A DNA stretch of 10,029 nt from Actinomycetales bacterium (GTDB taxonomy: Bacteria > Actinomycetota > Actinomycetes > Mycobacteriales > Mycobacteriaceae), in contig DUOR01000418.1 in the NCBI GenBank assembly GCA_012838715.1, positions 1 through 10,029 on the forward strand, given 5' to 3'. Below are positions 7,654-10,029 of the stretch, in pieces. The notes under the pieces are model-generated. The model saw only the letters and a program-made list of their open reading frames with translations, did not search any database and was not told the origin of the DNA. Each line of letters begins with the position of its first letter. Within the stretch, counting starts at the first letter, position 1. A program made the translations under genes and the position numbers.

Positions 7654-8396
7654 GCGAAGCAATCTCCAACGCCGGCCGCGGCGAGCGCGAAGGAGTGAAT
7701 GGCGCGGGTGGCACGGGCGAGAATGGCGCGGGCGCGAATGGCGCGGATGGCGCGAACGGCAACGGCGTGCAGGCCAAGTACGACCGCATCGTGTGGATCG
7801 ACTGCGAGATGACCGGCCTGGACCCGCAGAAGCACGTCATCGTGGAGATTGCGGCGCTGGTCACCGACGCGGATTTGAACGTCCTCGGCGAGGGCGTCGA
7901 CATCGTCGTCCACGCCTCCGAGACGGACCTCGCGCAGATGGACGACTTCGTCACCAACATGCACGAGTCTTCCGGGCTGACCGAGGAGATCCGCGCCTCC
8001 GCCATCGACGTCAACCAGGCCGAGGGCATCGTCCTCGACTACATCCGCGAGTGGGTGCCCGCCGAGCGGCAGGCCCCGCTGGCCGGCAATTCCATCGCGG
8101 CGGACCGTGGCTTCATCAACCGGTACATGCCGGAACTCGACGCCTACCTGCACTACCGCATGATCGACGTCTCCTCCCTGAAGGAGCTCGCCCGCCGCTG
8201 GCACCCGAAGGTGTACTGGGGCCAGCCGGAGAAGGGCATGTCGCACCGGGCGCTCGCCGACATCCGGGAGTCCATCCGCGAGCTCGACTTCTACCGCCGC
8301 GCGATGCTTTTGCCTGCCGACGGGCCGGGCTCCCCGACCTCGGAATCCATCGCCGACGCCGCGGCCACCGCATCGCGGAACACCCCGATCGGCTGA
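7650..8396 (+). CDS. orn: Oligoribonuclease
   Basis: DEDDh 3'-5' exoribonuclease that degrades 2-5-nt RNAs and pGpG to mononucleotides. Motifs: Exo I WIDCEMTG (Asp51, Glu53), Exo II in [13 protein letters not shown], and Exo III HRALADI with the catalytic His and Asp. [17 protein letters not shown] is typical of Orn. 248 residues from the GTG at 7650, which overlaps the cmrA TGA (GTGA) and suggests translational coupling. The first ~39 residues are a Gly/Ala/Asn-rich low-complexity extension ([15 protein letters not shown]) absent from most Orn proteins. A GTG at 7767 ([14 protein letters not shown]) would give the standard length but lacks a ribosome-binding site. The C-terminal tail after FYRRAML is also low complexity, as in mycobacterial Orn. 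Confidence 0.96.
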   Translation: MSEAISNAGRGEREGVNGAGGTGENGAGANGADGANGNGVQAKYDRIVWIDCEMTGLDPQKHVIVEIAALVTDADLNVLGEGVDIVVHASETDLAQMDDFVTNMHESSGLTEEIRASAIDVNQAEGIVLDYIREWVPAERQAPLAGNSIAADRGFINRYMPELDAYLHYRMIDVSSLKELARRWHPKVYWGQPEKGMSHRALADIRESIRELDFYRRAMLLPADGPGSPTSESIADAAATASRNTPIG

Positions 8397-8413
8397 TTTC
8401 CGGCCGGTCACCT

Positions 8414-8449
8414 GCCCCGCCGCGGATCCATGCCGGATCCGGGCGGGGC
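8414..8449 (+). terminator. GC-rich hairpin downstream of orn
   Basis: Arms 8414-8429 and 8435-8449 (GCCCCGCC...GGATCC / GGATCC...GGCGGGGC) pair fully except for one bulged G, around a 5-nt loop, 18 bp after the orn stop. The T-run is missing (TTCGC follows). Confidence 0.6.
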
Positions 8450-8534
8450 TTCGCAGATCCGAGTGGGGCTCCGCCGATCCGAGCGGGGCTCCGCAGACCC
8501 ACGTGGGGTTCCGCCGATCCGAGTAGGCTTCTCT
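8445..8534. repeat. 20-bp tandem repeat, four units plus a partial
   Basis: Units start GGGGCTYCGC/GGGGTTCCGC at 8445, 8465, 8485 and 8505, each exactly 20 bp and ending mostly GATCCGAG(T/C). A degraded fifth begins at 8525. The first unit reuses the right arm of the orn hairpin. Confidence 0.88.
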
Positions 8535-8560
8535 AGCTCTCGCGGCAATCCACAAAGGCC

Positions 8561-8653
8561 TTAGTGCATCTGGATACACCGTGGCGAAATACCGATTTAG
8601 CGACCTGCGCTTTTAACAACGTTCAATCGTGGCGGTGTATCCAGATGCACTAA
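8561..8653. repeat. 93-bp inverted-repeat element, copy 3
   Basis: Perfect 21-bp terminal inverted repeats (8561-8581 and 8633-8653) and the same 93-bp length. It differs from copy 2 at four positions although more than 5 kb away. It lies in the gap between orn and tRNA-His. Confidence 0.92.
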
Positions 8654-8682
8654 CTCCCGGCAAACTGTGCCAACACCAGGTC

Positions 8683-8751
8683 GGCTGCGCCAACAACGGC
8701 CCCAGCCGGGCTTCTCCAACGCCCGGCGGCTGCGCCGACGATGGCCCCGGC
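8683..8751. repeat. Imperfect 24-bp direct repeat, two copies 45 bp apart
   Basis: 8683-8706 and 8728-8751 both read GGCTGCGCC, then a 5-nt variable stretch, then GGCCCC and GC at the end. No gene is apparent around them. Confidence 0.6.
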
Positions 8752-8812
8752 GACCGCACCACCGGGCACGCAAGCCAGGACGATTCCCGGCTTGACGCGA
8801 AACCCGCGCAGT

Positions 8813-8880
8813 GCCCGCACCCCGGATCGAAGTAAAAGCCCGCACCCGGATCGAAGTGAAAGCCCGCACCCCGGATCGAG
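8813..8880. repeat. About 25-bp tandem repeat, three units
   Basis: Units start GCCCGCACC at 8813, 8838 and 8862 (25 and 24 bp long, third cut short) and share CCGGATCGA. The first two end AAGTAAAA / AAGTGAAA. The rest of 8654-8930 has no recognisable gene. Confidence 0.82.
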
Positions 8881-8930
8881 CCGACGGCACTCGCCCGAAG
8901 CGAACCGAGAAAGCGCCGCTACCTGCCGTT

Positions 8931-8958
8931 TTGTTTAATCGGGGCGGTGGGTTATCCT
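8931..8958 (+). promoter_or_regulatory. tRNA-His promoter
   Basis: TTGTTT (8931-8936) and TATCCT (8953-8958) are separated by 16 bp, placing the start near 8965, about 33 nt before the tRNA. Confidence 0.6.
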
Positions 8959-8997
8959 GAAATCCGCTGCAGGGAATGAATGTTCCCCGTGAGCGAT

Positions 8998-9074
8998 GGT
9001 GACTGTAGTTCAGCTGGTAGAGCACCAGGTTGTGATCCTGGGTGTCGCGGGTTCGAGTCCCGTCAGTCACCCCA
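8998..9074 (+). tRNA. tRNA-His (anticodon GTG), CCA encoded
   Basis: The acceptor GTGACTG (8999-9005) pairs with CAGTCAC (9064-9070). The extra G at 8998 (G-1) faces C73 at 9071, the identity mark of tRNA-His. The anticodon stem is CCAGG/CCTGG with loop TTGTGAT, placing GTG at 9032-9034. The T-arm is GCGGG-TTCGAGT-CCCGT. CCA is encoded at 9072-9074, unlike the tRNA-Arg in this window. Confidence 0.98.
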
Positions 9075-9077
9075 AAG

Positions 9078-9112
9078 GCGAAGGCCCGGGCCATTTGGTC
9101 CGGGCCTTTCGC
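9078..9112 (+). terminator. Hairpin terminator of tRNA-His
   Basis: GCGAAGGCCCGG pairs with CCGGGCCTTTCGC with one bulged base, starting 4 nt after the CCA. Only a short T-run lies inside the right arm. Confidence 0.65.
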
Positions 9113-9229
9113 ATTGGCCGGGGCCACGCGGCCCCACCCTGGTCCGGGCCCTTCACGTCGGCCGGGGGCCACGCTGTCCCGCCGCGGTCCGAGTCTTTCG
9201 CGTACGCCGGGGCCGCGCGGTCCCTCCCT
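9097..9229. repeat. Degenerate 44/45-bp tandem repeat, three units
   Basis: Units begin GGTCCGGGCC / GGTCCGGGCC / GGTCCGAGTC at 9097, 9141 and 9186 (44, 45 and 44 bp). Each continues with a TTC(G/A)C motif, GCCGGGG and a CC(C/G)-rich end. The first unit starts in the right half of the tRNA-His terminator, so that arm has been copied twice more. Confidence 0.8.
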
Positions 9230-9245
9230 GGCCCGCCCCGCTCAC

Positions 9246-9992
9246 CTATGCCGCGGCGGTGTCGCCGCCGGTCTTCCCGGTCAGCGTTCCGTCCACCATT
9301 TCGAGGATGCGATCGGCGCGGTCGGCCTGGGCGGGGTCGTGGGTGACGTAGAGGGTCGCGACGCCGAAGCGTTTGGTCGCGTCGACGATGAGGTCGGTGA
9401 CCTGCTCGGCCGCCGCCCGGTCGAGGGCGGCGGTCGGTTCGTCGACGAGCAGCAGTTCGGGCCGGTTCATCAGCGCCCGCGCGACGTTCACGCGCGCTTG
9501 CTGGCCGCCGGACAAGGCCAAAATCCGTCGGTCGGCGAGGTCGCCGAGGCCGACCGCGTCGAGAAGCTCCGCCGACCGTTCCTCCGCCTCCCTCCTTTCG
9601 CTTGCCGACGGCGGAAGGATCCGGCGCAGTCGCGTCATGAGGACGAGCTGCTCGCGGACCGTCAACGAGGGCAGCAAGTTGGGTTGCTGGAAGACGATGC
9701 CGACGTGGCTGCGGCGGACGCGGGCGGCGGCCGCACCGGCGGCAAGCAGGTCGATGTCCTCGCCGGTGTCGGCGCTGCGGAGGATTGCGGTGCCGTCGTC
9801 GGCGGTCTGCAGGCAGCCGGCGACCGCCAGCAGCGTCGACTTCCCGGAGCCCGAAGGGCCGACGATGGCGACGAGCTCGCCGGCGTCCGCGGTGAGGCTG
9901 ACCCCGTCGAGGAGCCGGCGGGTGGCGTCGCCGTCGCGGACGTCGAGGGTGATGCCGTCGAGGACGAGGGCGGGAGTGGTTCGGGTGGTCAT
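9246..9992 (-). CDS. ABC transporter ATP-binding protein (LolD/MacB/FtsE-type)
   Basis: 248 residues, full length for a stand-alone ABC ATPase. Walker A GPSGSGKST (45-53), Q-loop FQQPNLLPSLTV (101-112), signature LSGGQ (160-164), Walker B LLLVDEP (180-186) and H-loop VTHD (216-219) are all intact. The Q-loop and signature style match ATPases that pair with FtsX/MacB-type permeases, which act in export, lipoprotein release or mechanotransmission rather than import. The ATG at 9992 is preceded by AAGGAGAA about 7 nt upstream. The next gene on this strand is outside the window, and no permease or substrate-binding protein is visible between this gene and tRNA-His. The permease is therefore expected to the right, and the substrate cannot be stated. 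A one-mismatch copy of the 11-mer (GCTTGCCGACG) lies at 9600-9610. Confidence 0.92.
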   Translation of the reverse strand: MTTRTTPALVLDGITLDVRDGDATRRLLDGVSLTADAGELVAIVGPSGSGKSTLLAVAGCLQTADDGTAILRSADTGEDIDLLAAGAAAARVRRSHVGIVFQQPNLLPSLTVREQLVLMTRLRRILPPSASERREAEERSAELLDAVGLGDLADRRILALSGGQQARVNVARALMNRPELLLVDEPTAALDRAAAEQVTDLIVDATKRFGVATLYVTHDPAQADRADRILEMVDGTLTGKTGGDTAAA

Positions 9993-10029
9993 CTGCTTCT
10001 CCTTGAGGGGTGCCGGATGCTTGAAGGGG

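Noticed and set aside
2844..8653. Composite transposon bounded by the 93-bp elements
   Set aside because: The DNA between copies 2 and 3 is housekeeping genes and a tRNA with no transposase or cargo genes, and no target duplications are visible.

Overview
This window looks like chromosomal DNA from a high-GC actinobacterium, most probably Corynebacterium or a close mycolic-acid-containing relative. The evidence is high GC with strong G/C third-position bias, TAnnnT-type -10 boxes, and the gene content: an SDR enzyme matching the mycolate reductase CmrA/Rv2509 beside oligoribonuclease (orn, Rv2511 in M. tuberculosis), a fused CopD-CtaG membrane protein, and ettA next to a second-type ssb. The genus is inferred from gene content recalled from memory, not from a search.

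Layout. 1-1583 (-) is most of ettA, an ABC-F translation factor whose C-terminus runs off the left edge. 1758-2315 (-) is ssb. 2316-3444 has no convincing gene. It holds a 29-bp tandem repeat directly upstream of ssb, a strong hairpin with a T-run that contains two DnaA-box-like 9-mers, and two copies of a 93-bp element with 21-bp terminal inverted repeats. 3445-5577 (-) is a 710-residue CopD-CtaG fusion linked to copper and cytochrome oxidase assembly. 5681-5754 (+) is tRNA-Arg(TCT), followed by a long hairpin terminator shared with the convergent TetR-family regulator (5847-6455, -). The TetR gene is divergent from cmrA (6856-7653, +), with a palindrome resembling an operator between them. 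cmrA overlaps orn (7650-8396, +) by 4 nt. 8397-8997 is repeat-rich: a hairpin, a 20-bp tandem repeat, the third 93-bp element and a ~25-bp tandem repeat. 8998-9074 (+) is tRNA-His(GTG) with an encoded CCA. It is followed by a hairpin and a decayed 44-bp tandem repeat. 9246-9992 (-) is a LolD/MacB-type ABC transporter ATPase whose partner permease is not in the window.

How the genes relate. Most are housekeeping: translation (ettA, two tRNAs), DNA metabolism (ssb), RNA turnover (orn), envelope mycolate maturation (cmrA) and respiration/copper (CopD-CtaG). I see no defence system, phage or transposase gene. The unexplained signal is non-coding. The exact 11-mer GCTTTCCGACG occurs seven times on both strands, in genes and between them, where far less than one copy is expected. 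A 93-bp palindromic element family occurs three times with identical length.
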